The notes beneath the pieces were generated by a model, which was not told where the DNA came from, made no database searches, and worked only from the letters and a program-made list of their open reading frames with translations. The position numbers were made by a program, and so were the translations under genes. A stretch of 64,000 nucleotides of DNA from Bemisia tabaci (taxonomy: Eukaryota; Arthropoda; Insecta; Hemiptera; Aleyrodidae), in the NCBI RefSeq assembly GCF_918797505.1, contig NC_092797.1, forward strand, positions 19,419,372 through 19,483,371. Reading direction: 5' to 3'. Position 1 is the first letter of the stretch. Each line of letters begins with the position of its first letter. This document shows positions 31,441 through 43,409 of this stretch, piece by piece.

Positions 31441-33945
31441 GTCGTGAGCGCTTATGGAATTGATTGTAAAGTCCACTTGTTAAAGTAAGTATTTTCCCCA
31501 TGTTTTTATTGCGTTTTCATTTTCTTTACCGGTGTTTAATTCTGCCGCTCGTGCAAGAAACAAAGCCGAAGTATTTATCTCTTAGTTAGTTATTTCGCTG
31601 AGGGACGAAAGTTAGTTTTCCTTTTCAGAGCTAACCTCCCTACCACTTTGTACCATGCTCTGTTTGTTTGAATTCAACATATTTCCTTGCGAAAGTGCAG
31701 GACAGCTGATCCTCAGTTGTCCTCCAGACGTTGAATTACTAATTCGGCAAGAACACAATTCAGCTTAATAAGCCAAAATTCTCGTGATTGTAGTCTATTC
31801 GAATCTTACTTGGCTAATGCAAGGTACCACTGGCTTATATCTTGTAGACTCGTGTAAGCACTCGAGCAGTGAGCTTGCTTATGAGTTGTCGACGTATATA
31901 CTTAATCAATGAGTTTCAGACTGCATCTCACTTCTTCTCCGCTAAGTACTTTCATCTGTGCTCAGGGTTGGAATTGTCCTTGTCCATTGTAACCTATCTC
32001 GGATGAGATACTTAAGCTGAACTCAATGAGTAATTGATTTTGGTTTCACCTGCTGGGTGCTCCTTGTTAGGTGTGGAGTATTTGTTCACAATAACATACC
32101 TCAAAGGGTTGCGGAGTCTCTCAGAAGTCAACGGAAATGAAATGGTGATTTTCACAGAACTTTTATGCGTTAGTTCTGAAGTATTCAATATTTAAATGAT
32201 AACAATCGCTGATTCTTTTTACAGAGTAAATGTATAAGAACTAAACATAAGTTGGGTTTATTAGGTGTGAAGCTAATGTGTAATGTCATTTTCTTCATCT
32301 ATTTTTCAGTGGCCTCACTCCAGACGAGCATCTGCACTCAGATTTATTTCCAAGTATTCTGGAATTTCCAAGCGGCTAATATTCTATGATCTGATTGCCC
32401 ATCCTGTATCTGAGCAATCATTGGTAGAGAGTTAGCAGCAAAATCAAATCACCTCAAAATTCATCATTTAGTGCTTCAAACAACATTGATATCAAGGAAG
32501 ATTTAGTGTAGGCAACTTAAATAATCATAAAAAGTGACTTTCAAAGTTTGATTTGTCCAGATATTAATTTTTTCAAACGAAGAAGAAAAGTGTACTTAAG
32601 TTCAGTGTTGGAAATGCCTAAATATCTGAATCAGTAGGTAAAACCAAAGTGTTCTGAATTTAAGTTTTAAAGAAGAACTTTATATTTGGTGAGTCTTTTT
32701 TTATATAATTTCTTAACGCATACTCTTTCAACACAGAAGGACTTTGATAAACTGTAGAAAGCAGTTTCTTTTGATGCTCATCATGAAACATCATCTCAGC
32801 AAGTTTGATGCCCTCTCAAGTTTGAGTTACATATTTGTGCTGTATATTACCTGAAAATTTTGATTTTATGTAGTTCAAAGCCTTGAATATTTTCTGTCAT
32901 ACTTTTTAGTGATCTAGCTGTATTTGTCGGCATCATTTAAGTGGATCTGAATGTCATGATTTATCATTATAACTTATTAAGCTTAAATTATAGACATTGT
33001 GTAACTCCATCCCCCCAAAACTGAGGGTCTCGCAGTCAAAATCTCACGATACTTTACACCGGTGACTAATGAAGAGTTACTGGAGTAAGCGTTATTCGGA
33101 CTAGATGTGGCGCATCAATCAATACCTTAGTATACATTTTCTACATCAAACTTCATTCATCTTTGCAGGGTTCTCTATGGTAAACATGCTCCCTTTGTGC
33201 TACCAGCTACATGTGTCTTTCAGTGTCATTGATTATCCTAGGATTTTCAATGACATGTGTCATCCATAATCGTAGGATGACCAATGACATGCGCCGTTTA
33301 GTGTCATTCATCATCCTAGAATTCCTAACGACATGTTTTAGGATTTTCAATGTCAGGATTTTCAACAATATATGGAGTTGAATGTCTTTCAATGTTTTTG
33401 TGAGGAATGAAGGATATACCCTTGGAACGACATCTGATGATAAAGTGGCAAAAGTTATATTTTCCTTGAGAAAGTGGTGAAGATTCATTGTCAGCTTCGA
33501 TGAGATTTGATAGAAAGTATTTGCAGCATCCTATTCTGGACGTATGTTGAGGCTCCATCAAATACGGCTAAAGTCATTAATACTGTTCTTTCGTCAGCTT
33601 TCCAATTTTATCGATAATAATTCTTACATCTACTTAATAGTGCCGATTCCGAGAGGAGACTCTTATCAACAGGGTTGTAGAAGAATAATAAGTTATCAAA
33701 ACCAATGTTTTAAGATATGGCTAGTCTCCAGAATTTCTTATTTTCATACAAATTATGCTTATTACTTGTGCAATGTGTTCCATACATCAACTTTTTTAAT
33801 TAATGGAAAAACTGAACTAGGTAATAAAATTTTCTCTTAAATCTCTAGTTTGCCCTAGAGAAAAGATCATCTTGTACATCATCAATGTACATCTTAAATT
33901 TAGAAACGAGTCTATTTGGAATGATATAATGGTAATAAAATATCT
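31441..33945 (+). ncRNA. possible spliced non-coding transcript inside the large element
   Basis: Signals line up on one strand. The donor AAA|GTAAGT ends a first exon at 31494. The acceptor ATTTTTCAG opens a second at 32310. The donor TTG|GTGAGT ends it at 32698. The acceptor CTTTGCAG opens a third at 33179, and AATAAA follows at 33934-33939. The exons hold frequent stops in all frames, so no protein is implied. The 5' end is unknown. This is inference from splice-like motifs alone. Confidence 0.3.
33222..33365 (+). repeat. short imperfect direct repeats
   Basis: Segments built from TGTCATTSATNATCCTAG, ATTTTCAATG and GACATGT occur two to three times within 145 bp in the interior of the large element. 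They are probably local slippage products. Confidence 0.5.
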
Positions 33946-34821
33946 TTGTTGGTATACATCTGAGTTTTTTTCTTTTCTTCTTTTTTTCTTGACTTTAAAT
34001 GTTCTCCTTTGTTACATTGTTGAGAATAAATCTAGTTAGCCATAGGGGAAATAATTATGAGAATTTCTGTTAACGTTCCTGCAATCACATATAATTAGTA
34101 TTTCAATATACTTAAAAAGTTTTATTAGCGACATATCGAATTCATCCAAGAGGCAATTTGTCTCCTAGAAAAATAGATTTTCGAGGTAATATGGAAAATA
34201 ACTTTAGTTAATAACTTTGACTTGGTATTTTGTGTACCAATCGAAAACACTTTGATATAAGTACATTATAAGTATAGGTCTTTACTATAAGTTTTCTTTT
34301 AAAAAAATTAAGTTTTCTTTTGGGATTACTTTTAAAAAAATCGGATCCACAGGAAGTACATCTACATCTCTAGAGTGCCTGATTTCTGAAATTTTGAAGC
34401 TAAAAAACTGAGGAATAAAGTGAAAAATATACAAGAAAAAATTTCATGGATTGTGAAATTCTTTCAGAGGTATTTTTGACATTTTATTTTTGAGCTTTTT
34501 AGCCTCAAAATTTAATTATATTCTCTTGAGATATAGATCTATTTCCTGAAGATCCGATGTTTTGTAAAAGAAACAAAAACCCCGAATAAATTTCATTATC
34601 AGTCAGAACTGCCGCTAGGAACGCGCTGCGTGACGCCGCGCGTGGGCCGCTTGCGTCAGTGCTACAAAGCCGCTCCGGATGCCGCGAGTAGCGGCGCCTG
34701 GACTCCGAGTCCGACGAGGGGTATCCACATTCAAACGGGTGAATATCTCTAGCTACACTGCCGCTCCTCTATGTGGATAAGCGATTCCGCTTTGGCACCG
34801 TCCACCGCTAGAATCCGCGAT
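33946..34821. other. A+T-rich interior and G+C-rich inner edge of the right TIR
   Basis: 33946-34600 is featureless A+T-rich DNA. 34611-34821 is G+C-rich and carries CCGCTAG words that mirror the block at 31104-31440. There is no gene. Confidence 0.45.
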
Positions 34822-34847
34822 GGAGCTCGATCTTGCTAACTGGGGTA

Positions 34848-35798
34848 TAAAATTGGCTTTGTCTCTGAAATAATTAATTTACCTTAGATTGTGCTTTGAA
34901 GTGAAATAAGGCAATAGTACTTACAATTTTGTGCTTGCGTGTTTGTTCAAATGAAGCGTTATCGATGGAGAAAATATTGAAGTAAAATTGTGTCCTCGGA
35001 ACAAAAAGCAGTGCATTTGATGGCTGGAGCATACAACTCACAAGTACAAGGTAAGTTTATACTGATAACTTGTTAAACAGTCCAGCGAAAAAACAATAAA
35101 TACATAGAATTTAAAGCAACACAGACGAAAAATCTGAGCGGCGACACGCTAATGATACGCAGGCAGCAAGACTGATCAGACCAAGTGGCGAATACCGCGA
35201 CCCCTCGGCCTTTACAGGTTCGGGGGTGGAATTTCCATCTTCCTTGGCTCAACGGTCATCTTCTTTTGTTTTCTTCACGCAGCAAACGAGTGGTGGGAGG
35301 CGGGGAAGTAACGGCGTTGCCACATTGCTGAAATATTTTCCCATCCTCCTGTCTTAAGGATTGCTATGATTATGTCAATTTCTCGTCTCTTTTTTTTTAT
35401 ATTATCATGTAAGGCTCATTTTTTTTACTGTCATAAGGCTAATCTTAAGAATTTTCAGAAAAGCTAGTGAGAGAGGCCCTACTTTCCTCGAAAATTGAAA
35501 TCCTCTGTTCTGTAATTTCTCTTCTATGTCGCTTTAAATTCTATTTATTGTTTTTTCCCTTGACCGTTTAACAAGTTATCAGTATGATGTTACCTTATAC
35601 CTGTGAGTTGTGCTCCAGTCATCAAATGCACTACTTTATGGTCCGAGGACACAATTTTACTTCAATAAAATTCTCTCCATCGATGACACTTCATTTGAAC
35701 AAACACTCAAGCACAAATTTGTAATTACCTACTGCCTTGTATCACTTCAAAGCACAATCTAAGGTAAATTAATTATTTCAGAGACAAAGCCAATTTTA
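34848..35798. mobile_element. foldback element, 951 bp, nested in the right TIR
   Basis: Arms of about 280 bp (34848-35128 and 35520-35798) start TAAAATTGGCTTTGTCTCTG and close with its inverse. They surround a loop of about 390 bp without coding capacity. TA flanks both ends (34846-34847, 35799-35800). The opposite arm of the host element reads ACAGGGGTCCCAG where this one reads ACAGGGG|insert|CCCCAG, so the insertion followed formation of the host. Confidence 0.85.
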
Positions 35799-35988
35799 TA
35801 CCCCTGTATCCCAATATAATTTTTGCTGGTATCTTTCTTTTAAATCAGAGTAACAGCGACATCGCTCATGCAATTCTAAACGCGCGGTTTATTCTTCAAT
35901 TCAACATTTTTTTTGGTTATGCTGTTATTTTTATATGTTTCTTTCTAGTTAAATTCTTCAGTTGTCGATGGAAAGTATCCCTGCAGCA

Positions 35989-36244
35989 TTGCCGTGCTAA
36001 GGAAGAACGCCGGATGAACATCCGAGAGTTGCCAAATTTCCCTTGATAAAGCATGTATTTTTGAAAATATTCATGTATTTTTTTTTTTCTAGAAAAGTTC
36101 AGATATTTTAGATTACATTGCGTACAAAATTGTCTAAAAATTTTGGAAAGTAATATTCGCAATTTTCCCAGTAAATTTGGTTTTTATCGGAGGAAACTTA
36201 GCAACGTCTGAAGGCTAATATGGCGTTCTTTCTTAGCACGGCAG
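35989..36244. mobile_element. CTGCCGTGC-family MITE, copy 5, nested in the right TIR
   Basis: 256 bp, left end TTGCCGTGCTAAGGAAGAAC, right end TTAGCACGGCAG. Perfect AGCA duplication (35985-35988 and 36245-36248). The left arm of the host carries the unfilled site with one copy of the tetramer (TGCT on plus, 30891-30894), which proves the 4-bp duplication directly. Confidence 0.95.
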
Positions 36245-37204
36245 AGCAGCTTTGCAACTCGGTGGCAAAGCTACGAGCCTCTCCCATCATGACTGTTTTG
36301 TGGTTTGAATTCTTGACAGCATGTGGGAGATAGTTTGTAGCAAAAATATCTACTTTTATTGAAGGTACATTCACACTGTTACTCTAATAGAGCGGATGAT
36401 GAGCTTACTTCAAAAGGAATTGGATGAAATTTCTGGCGAGTCAGTGTTTTTGAACTTTTCCCTTATTCCTTCATTTTTCTGTCGAAGAAAAACTGCGAAG
36501 TGAAAATGGCTACCCATGTGCATTTGCGTCTATACTTCTTACAATTTCTTTATAATAGATTCTCATCAGACCGATACTTGAATATCCGAATCTGCTGAAG
36601 TGATCATATCATTGTGGTAGGTCCCAGAGTTTGACCCGATTGAGTATTTATTAAAGTTACATAGCAAAATTATATTAATGTAGAATAGTGGGAGGTAAAA
36701 ATTATCCAAGTGACCCAATCAGACGCTGGCATAGTACTGGCTTATTCAACTTTAATAATCTGGATCGTTGACCTAATAAGCTTGAATGAGCTAGCATGTT
36801 GGGCCGTTCAATTTTAATGCTCTTAATGATTCAGCTACGATAAGCCTGATCATTGGCCCAATGAGTTTGAATAAGCCGATTAATTGAATCATTCAAATTG
36901 AATGATCCTGATCATACAAGTTGAACGATCCAACAAGTCGGCACATTCAAATTGAACGATCCAACCAGTTGGCAGATTCAAGTTGAATGATCCAATGGGC
37001 CAGCGTATTCAAGCGCATTGGGTCAAAGATCCGGATCGTTCGACTTGAACGATCCGGATCATTCAAGTTGAATGATCCAACGAGTCAGCGCATTCAAGCT
37101 CATTCGGGATCATTGATGCTCATTGAAGAATCATTCAAACTCATTCAGGATCATTGAAAATCGAACGATCCTGAATGAGCTTGAACGATCCATTTTTTCT
37201 CGGG

Positions 37205-38082
37205 AAGACCGTGCTTAAAATGCTCTGGTTGTTGTGGGGGAGGTGGGGGTAGATTAAGATATGCTAACATTCATTTTTCAATTTTTTTTTAAGAGGAAAA
37301 AGGAGTTTCAAATAGGTGACGGTCAAATTTTGAATTTTATTTCGGTGTAAGCGAAACTTCATCACACCCAATTTTTCCAAATATTAATGAAACTCCCACT
37401 GTAAATACTTTCCCTCCTACAGTCTCTCAACTTTGATCGTAACTGAACCATAGCAACTATAAAAATGATTATGACAACACAGTTTTCTGGAGACATCCGC
37501 ATTATTCCCGTTTCTGAAGCGACACATGCAGATTTCATTATTTTTACTGTTGTTGAATCTGGGAAACTCAGTCTTCAAAATGTTAGAATTTAATCTTCAA
37601 ATTAAGCTACGTTAATCCCTGACAACTTAAATTACAATTTGCATAAAATGCAATTGAATTAGTCAATATAAATTCAGCATGAATGGTGGCCCAAGCTTCG
37701 AACAAGATAGTAAGGAAAATATATGTTAAATTTGAAAGTCTTAAATCACTGATCGTAAGAGGAAATGACGAATGTGCATGTTCTCATTGCAACCTCATGT
37801 CTAAATACATGTTTTCAAGAGACTCGTTACCTGAAACTATACCAGATTTTCATTCATGTATCTGTATTTCAGTGGAGTGAAGCTGACCACGATTCAAAAT
37901 GGAATTAGAAGGAACTCTGCCAAAATGTTACGAGATAATCTAATTCCGGAGAGGAGTCGGGCGATAAGGGAAACTGACGCAGAATATATTCCTTGACCCG
38001 CACTTGAACATTTCTCATTTAGTGGCACCAGTGGTTAAGAGGGAGAAGGGGGCATTGGGAGCTCGCGGTTGAAAACATTATT
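37205..38082. other. unique non-coding DNA
   Basis: No gene or repeat is recognised between the large element and the next MITE. Confidence 0.35.
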
Positions 38083-38335
38083 CTGCCTTGCTGAGGAAGA
38101 ACGTCGTATGAACATTTGAGAGTTGCCAAATTTCCCTCAATAAAATGTTTATTTTTGAAGGAAGTTATGAATATTTTTCCTCGAAATTTTCAGGACCTGT
38201 AGATGAAATTGCTAACAAAATTATCTGAAAAACTAGGGCGAAAATAATCACAAGTTTTCCAGAAAGTTCCTGCGTTATCAAATGAAATTTGGCAACGCCT
38301 AAAGGTTCATACGGCGTTTTTCCTTAGCACGACAG
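38083..38335. mobile_element. CTGCCGTGC-family MITE, copy 6
   Basis: 253 bp, ends CTGCCTTGCTGAGGAAGAAC and CCTTAGCACGACAG. Perfect TATT duplication (38079-38082, 38336-38339). Confidence 0.92.
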
Positions 38336-38981
38336 TATTGTCGCCAGCGCTCCTTCGACAGGGCCAACGTAGTGAGATGAACGCACGGATAAGCAAGAGT
38401 GACGTATATGCAAATGTCTCCCCGCGTCAGGAGATACGTATCATGTCTAAGTAAAATGTAATAGAAGATGATAAGGGTAAGGGTTGAGTCAGGTCCTTTT
38501 TGAACAATCAAATATAAAGGCATTTAGCAATGACCATCTCCTACGAGGGCCGTCTCTACCCTATCATCACCGTTAACTTGGCAGGAGCGGCATTACCTGT
38601 AATTAAATACCCAAAGGAATTGACGAGACTTTATCTTTCGCTCCTTTAACTTATCCACTGTTAACCCTTTTGAGGACCAGCTCTTGGACCGTCACCATTA
38701 AGCGATTTCTCCCTCTAAATTAACTTTACCCTTTAATTATTCAAAGGCCATCTCGACCGCCGGCCGCGGAATCTTCCTTGTGTCAAAACCTGAGCTTGCA
38801 GTGGCTCTGCTTAGTTCGTCTACCAATTCCGTTCCTCTGATACCATTCGCTACCAAAATCATTCTTAATTTTTGAGGATCACGACACGTGCTCTTTGCGT
38901 TTCATGGCTTCTTCGTGATTTTTCTGCCATATTTCAGCAAGCGCAATACAACATTATATTTTTTATTCACACTCAGTCATC
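38336..38981. other. unique non-coding DNA
   Basis: No gene or repeat; partly G+C-richer (38560-38860). Confidence 0.35.
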
Positions 38982-39549
38982 AAAGTTAAAGATAATTTAT
39001 ATTATATGTTACTTTTAAGAAAATTAACCCTTTACAGAGATAGTGATAGTTATTTTCTAAAATGTCGTACATATTCGTTTATATAATTAAAATTATTCAT
39101 ATTTATATAATTTCACTCTCACTCGCAATTTTATATATTTTTTTTTATCTTGGTTTTGTTTAAGTTTTGGGTATAGGCTCTGCGACTGAAGTAAATTCAA
39201 AAATTATTTTAGGAACTAATTGAAATAATTCAAATTAGGAACTTTGAACGCACTAATATTACCCGAAAGTTAAAGATAATTTATATTATATGTTACTTTT
39301 AAGAAAATTAACCCTTTACAGAGATAGTGATAGTTATTTTCTAAAATGTCGTACATATTCGTTTATATAATTAAAATTATTCATATTTATATAATTTCAC
39401 TCTCACTCGCAATTTTATATATTTTTTTTTATCTTGGTTTTGTTTAAGTTTTGGGTATAGGCTCTGCGACTGAAGTAAATTCAAAAATTATTTTAGGAAC
39501 TAATTGAAATAATTCAAATTAGGAACTTTGAACGCACTAATATTACCCG
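38982..39549. repeat. perfect 284-bp tandem duplication
   Basis: Units 38982-39265 and 39266-39549 appear identical base for base. Each starts AAAGTTAAAGATAATTTATA and ends ACTAATATTACCCG(A). Lack of divergence means a very recent duplication or an assembly join error. Confidence 0.93.
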
Positions 39550-39599
39550 AAATGCTATCTCCCAAAAATATGGGTGCAAAGTCTGTGAATTTAATGCGA

Positions 39600-39614
39600 C
39601 CCCCCCCCCCCCCC
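39600..39614. repeat. C15 tract
   Basis: Pure C run just after the tandem duplication. Similar runs lie at 55129-55146 (C18), 56573-56587 (G15) and 57061-57075 (C15). Confidence 0.93.
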
Positions 39615-42077
39615 AAGAAAAAACCTACTTTGAGAAACAGGAATTTTACAGGTCTAATTTTATCTCAAATATTTCAAGTGATTCAAATAATGGAGGCAGT
39701 GCCATTAGATTATTCGAGTGACTTTATGTTTCTGACCAATAAAGAATAGAAAGCCATAAATTAATCAAAGCGCTCCTCAAAGGAGAAAGTAAATTAACCT
39801 CTAATTGACAGAAGGTAATTAGAGTAAATTATCGCGGAAGGAGAACGTAGTGAAACTCACTATAGTGCATCGCAGTGAACTTGTAAAACGCATTTTACAC
39901 GAAATATGTCTCACTCAACAATAGTGCGAGCAGTTAGAAACATGTTGTATGCCGGAAAAAGAAAAGAGAGCGGCGCGAATGAAACACGTATACAAACGCG
40001 CTCGGTCCCCTGTGGTTTGTTTTTAAACCTTCAAATGAGCTTGTGAATGTGCCACCGCGATAAATCTCCAAAACAGCAATTGGATAGAGCTGAAAATTAA
40101 AACAAACAGGAGGGTAATTTAAATATTTCACGCCTCGCAAATCCCTGGTAGCGCGTTCGGCGTGCGGCGCAAAGGTAGAACACCGCACATTTGTTGCAGT
40201 CGACATCTGTTTTAAAATTCGCGCTCCCAACAAATCATTTATTTATATTTAGAATTGCGGCTTTGCGCTCATCTCCCGCCCCCTCCACCCCTCTCCCGTG
40301 AGCGTTTTTATCAAACGCTTAGCTCTTAAGTGTTTTGGCGATGCCAACCGGAGCAGATTCCCGCGCATAGTTTTTATATCTGTTGTTTGAACCGAGGGTG
40401 CGCGACTCTGATCCATTTAATGGGTAAAATGTGTTCGCGAGTGTTTTACGGGTCCAAAGTTCCGCCTCAACTCTCCTCGACCGAAAGTCATCAATCTAGG
40501 ATGCATTATGAGGGTTTATTAACCCTTTGAGTCTAATTTTTCCGCTCTTTACATTATTTTCGATTCCGCGTCGCCGGCACGCGAACGGGGAGAGCGTAAG
40601 CAGGAGGAGAAGTGAGTCAAAATCCATTTAGAGGGTCATTAGGGCTTTTCAGAAGACGGATCGTTCATTCATTAGTGCATTCTCAATGCGAGATGAAGTT
40701 CTTGTTTCGGTAGATGAGCCATTGTAAGGAAATGTGGCGTTATGATTTAATGAAGCTGAAGAGATCATAAAAGAGGACCCCCCCTCTTAGAATATTTCTT
40801 GGTATTTTCTCATGTTTTACAACCTCTCTTGTAGCTGATATTGGAAAGTTGAGAACATTTTAGAGATGATGCAAATTTAAAATGCATGTGGGGTATTTAA
40901 ATTATCAGTTAATATAGCAATTCTACAGAAAGGTACCGAAAATCTCAACATGGATCGATTCACTATCATTTTGTCAATCAACGTATAACCTGCATGCAGA
41001 ATAAGAATAGGGGAAAAACAATAATATAGTCAGGTCGGCAGTTCTCAGCAACTTTAAAGCACTAATAATTGCAGTACCAAATGATGAATGCAGTTTAAAA
41101 AAATTAATCATTATTAAGGTCTCCTCTATTAGAGCTATTTAAGTATACCATTTATTCATGTTTATTGCCTCCAAAATCAGCAATAATCTTGTTGGTTTTA
41201 TTATTACTTTCCTCCAACGTCTATCCTAAAAATATTATTCAAAATATTTAGATATTTCACGTGATGTAAATATTCCGTCCCTCAAATTGTAATTCTCTAC
41301 CCCTAAATTATGAAAAGAAAGCTGGATTAAGGCAAACTCCATTTTGACTCCTTTTCTTACGAACCATCGCATCCAAACTTCAAAGTCAAAATGCGCGTAA
41401 ATACCCTTGGAAATTAACATCCACCCCGTAAAGGAAATCCTGTCCTCGGGATAGAAAAGACTTTTGCAACCAAACGCATGAGTTTATAACCCTACTACAC
41501 ACATGAGAGCCTTGGAAGCAATCGACGAAGAAGGATCAAAATTATCTGTCCCGAGATGCAAAGGATGAGAAGATGAAAGACTACCGAAATTAGGGGGACT
41601 GAATCTCACATGCATACATTACTTACATCAGCTTCCAATGAAGTGCGAATGTCTCACCTCCCTCAATCCGTGAAGGGTATTCAAACAAGAGAAGCTAAGT
41701 AAGTATATTCAAACTCGGTATTCTCATGTTATTTGATTTTCTTCTGCAACCCGTAACACAACCACCGGAAATAAAGGCGATTTAGTCATCACATTTTCAC
41801 ATCACATTCTGAAAAGGTCTGATATATAACCTCAGTAATAATAAGATTTAGCGAATGAACCCTTTATGTAAGAAACTAATTCATATAAACGAAGCATGTT
41901 TCTAGGCTGAACGCCTAAAACAACGATTTATTTTACGTTCGTGAACGTTTGAAATTTACTGATGATGCTAATTACTATTTTATTACGGAAATAAGGCAAT
42001 GTACAAATACAAAAGTTTCACAAATAACCACATAAGAAGTTACATTCGGATGCGGAGATGCAGAAAGCAGCTTAAAG
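39615..42077. other. unique non-coding DNA
   Basis: No gene or repeat is called. 40130-40620 is a G+C-richer unique block; the rest is A+T-rich. Chance frames only. Confidence 0.4.
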
Positions 42078-42600
42078 CGGAGCATTGCGGGTTCACGTTT
42101 CACGCCATCGCGCCTTCAATTTTGCAGACGCAACCTAGACATCCATCAAGTACGAATAGTTGTATCTCTGCGCCGTCATTAACGCGCGTCCATTTCTTTC
42201 CATGCTCTTCTTTCACATTGCGTTTGTTTCCGTTTGTCTTATTTGTAGTGTTGCTTTACAGAGCTTCGTACGCAGCAAGCCAAAGATAGGAAATACGTAA
42301 TCGGACCTTGTTTCTTAACTTTCCTTCCAAATTTGAGCAACACCTCAATGGCAGCATAGACCGGAGCATTGCAAGTTCACGCTTCACGCCATCGCGCCTT
42401 CCATTTCGCAGACGTAACATGGACGTCCATCAAGCACGAATAGTTGTATCTCTGCGCCGTCATCAACACGCGTCCTTTTCCTTGCTCCTAAGTGCTCTAT
42501 AACACCATGTGTCTGTTTCTACTTGTCTTATATGCAATGGTGCCTCAAGATCTAAGTGAGCAACACGGCCTAAGATAGGAAAGACGTACTTGGGCCTATT
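42078..42600 (+). repeat. satellite-like repeat S2, two tandem units
   Basis: Units begin CGGAGCATTGCGGGTTCACG (42078) and CGGAGCATTGCAAGTTCACG (42362), period 284. Shared are CGCCATCGCGCCTTC, TAGTTGTATCTCTGCGCCGT and a closing AAGATAGGAAA. Further diverged units are at 43978-44400 and 52748-53000. Confidence 0.85.
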
Positions 42601-43409
42601 TTTGAGCTCGCCCACTCGGGAGAGCTCTTTGCGATCGATTTCTTTTAGCATTGGTAGTGTCCGTGGCGACAAATGGATGGTTCTCGTTGCCGTCGGAGGA
42701 ACGGCCAAAATCCCATTGATTTCAAGGTCTATAAGTTGAATTTTCGCGGGTTACAGTTTTCCTCCGTCGAACATTTCCGTTCCCTCATTCAACTGAGGAT
42801 TAATTGTTCCTCGTTTGCTACACTAGAGAGCAGCACTTTCCGGTGGCCGAGCAGACTTGACTCACACCAACACGAATTTGTTTGTGTATGTGTTCACCTT
42901 TATGCTAAATTATATTATATGTATTATTTTCCGTTCACATTTTCAAAAACTGAAGTCCTATTTTTTTGCTGTTCCGTTGCGATAAAATTATCAGCTGACT
43001 GCTATCTCTATGCTATCTTATTAGAGAATCTTCCAGTTTCCTCGGTTACAGAGTGTAATGGAAAATCCTTCTTTTCCGATGAGACAGTGTTACCTGAATT
43101 TTTCTATTTCCGATAAAATGAAGAGACGCTCTACAAACCAGGTACTGCTTTTTGAACTCATTTATTTTCTTCCTATTTTTTACGAAGTACTATACTTACT
43201 TTCCAGATAAATCTTAATAATTTTGTGAAAGACGAAGAATAAATGTGATAGAATTTTACACATGATTGTCCGCAGGAAAAGAAGGTTTATAGTTTACAGA
43301 TTCAAATTTACTTGTTATGTGAAAGACTCGTGTTGAGTTTTGTTGAAAAATTAAATTGTACAAGGTAATATGTACTCATATTAATGGGCTAGTTCAAAAG
43401 CGGATTCAG
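42601..43409. other. unique non-coding DNA
   Basis: No gene is supported. An open frame of 147 codons at 42673-43116 starts in G+C-balanced DNA and has no recognisable domain. Confidence 0.35.

Larger units (their letters stand above)
29946..37204. mobile_element. large non-autonomous TIR element, 7.26 kb
   Basis: It opens CCCGAGAAAAAATGGATC and closes with the inverse GATCCATTTTTTCTCGGG. The terminal inverted repeats run to 31103 on the left (about 1.16 kb) and back to 34822 on the right; the right arm comes to about 1.17 kb after removing two later insertions (34848-35798 and 35989-36244). Removing both would leave an ancestral element of about 6.05 kb. The 3.7-kb centre has no long open frame, so it cannot encode its own transposase. 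Long TIRs with subterminal tandem repeats recall the foldback/Galileo type, but family membership cannot be fixed. No duplication touches the ends; ACCGTG occurs 7 bases outside the left end and 3 bases outside the right. Confidence 0.82.
34822..37204 (-). repeat. right terminal inverted repeat, twice interrupted
   Basis: Reverse complement of the left arm, broken by a 951-bp foldback at a TA site and by a 256-bp MITE at an AGCA site. Near its outer end, GATCC-containing words in the style of the left 33-mer array occur without strict periodicity. Confidence 0.83.

Noticed and set aside
29946..37204. LTR retrotransposon
   Set aside because: The terminal repeats are inverted, not direct, and no gag/pol-like frame, primer-binding site or polypurine tract is visible.
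38982..42600. Shared 284-base period of the tandem duplication and repeat S2
   Set aside because: The sequences are unrelated; the equal period is taken as coincidence.
42673..43116. 147-codon open frame
   Set aside because: No recognisable domain, no splice or poly(A) support, and composition like the surrounding DNA.
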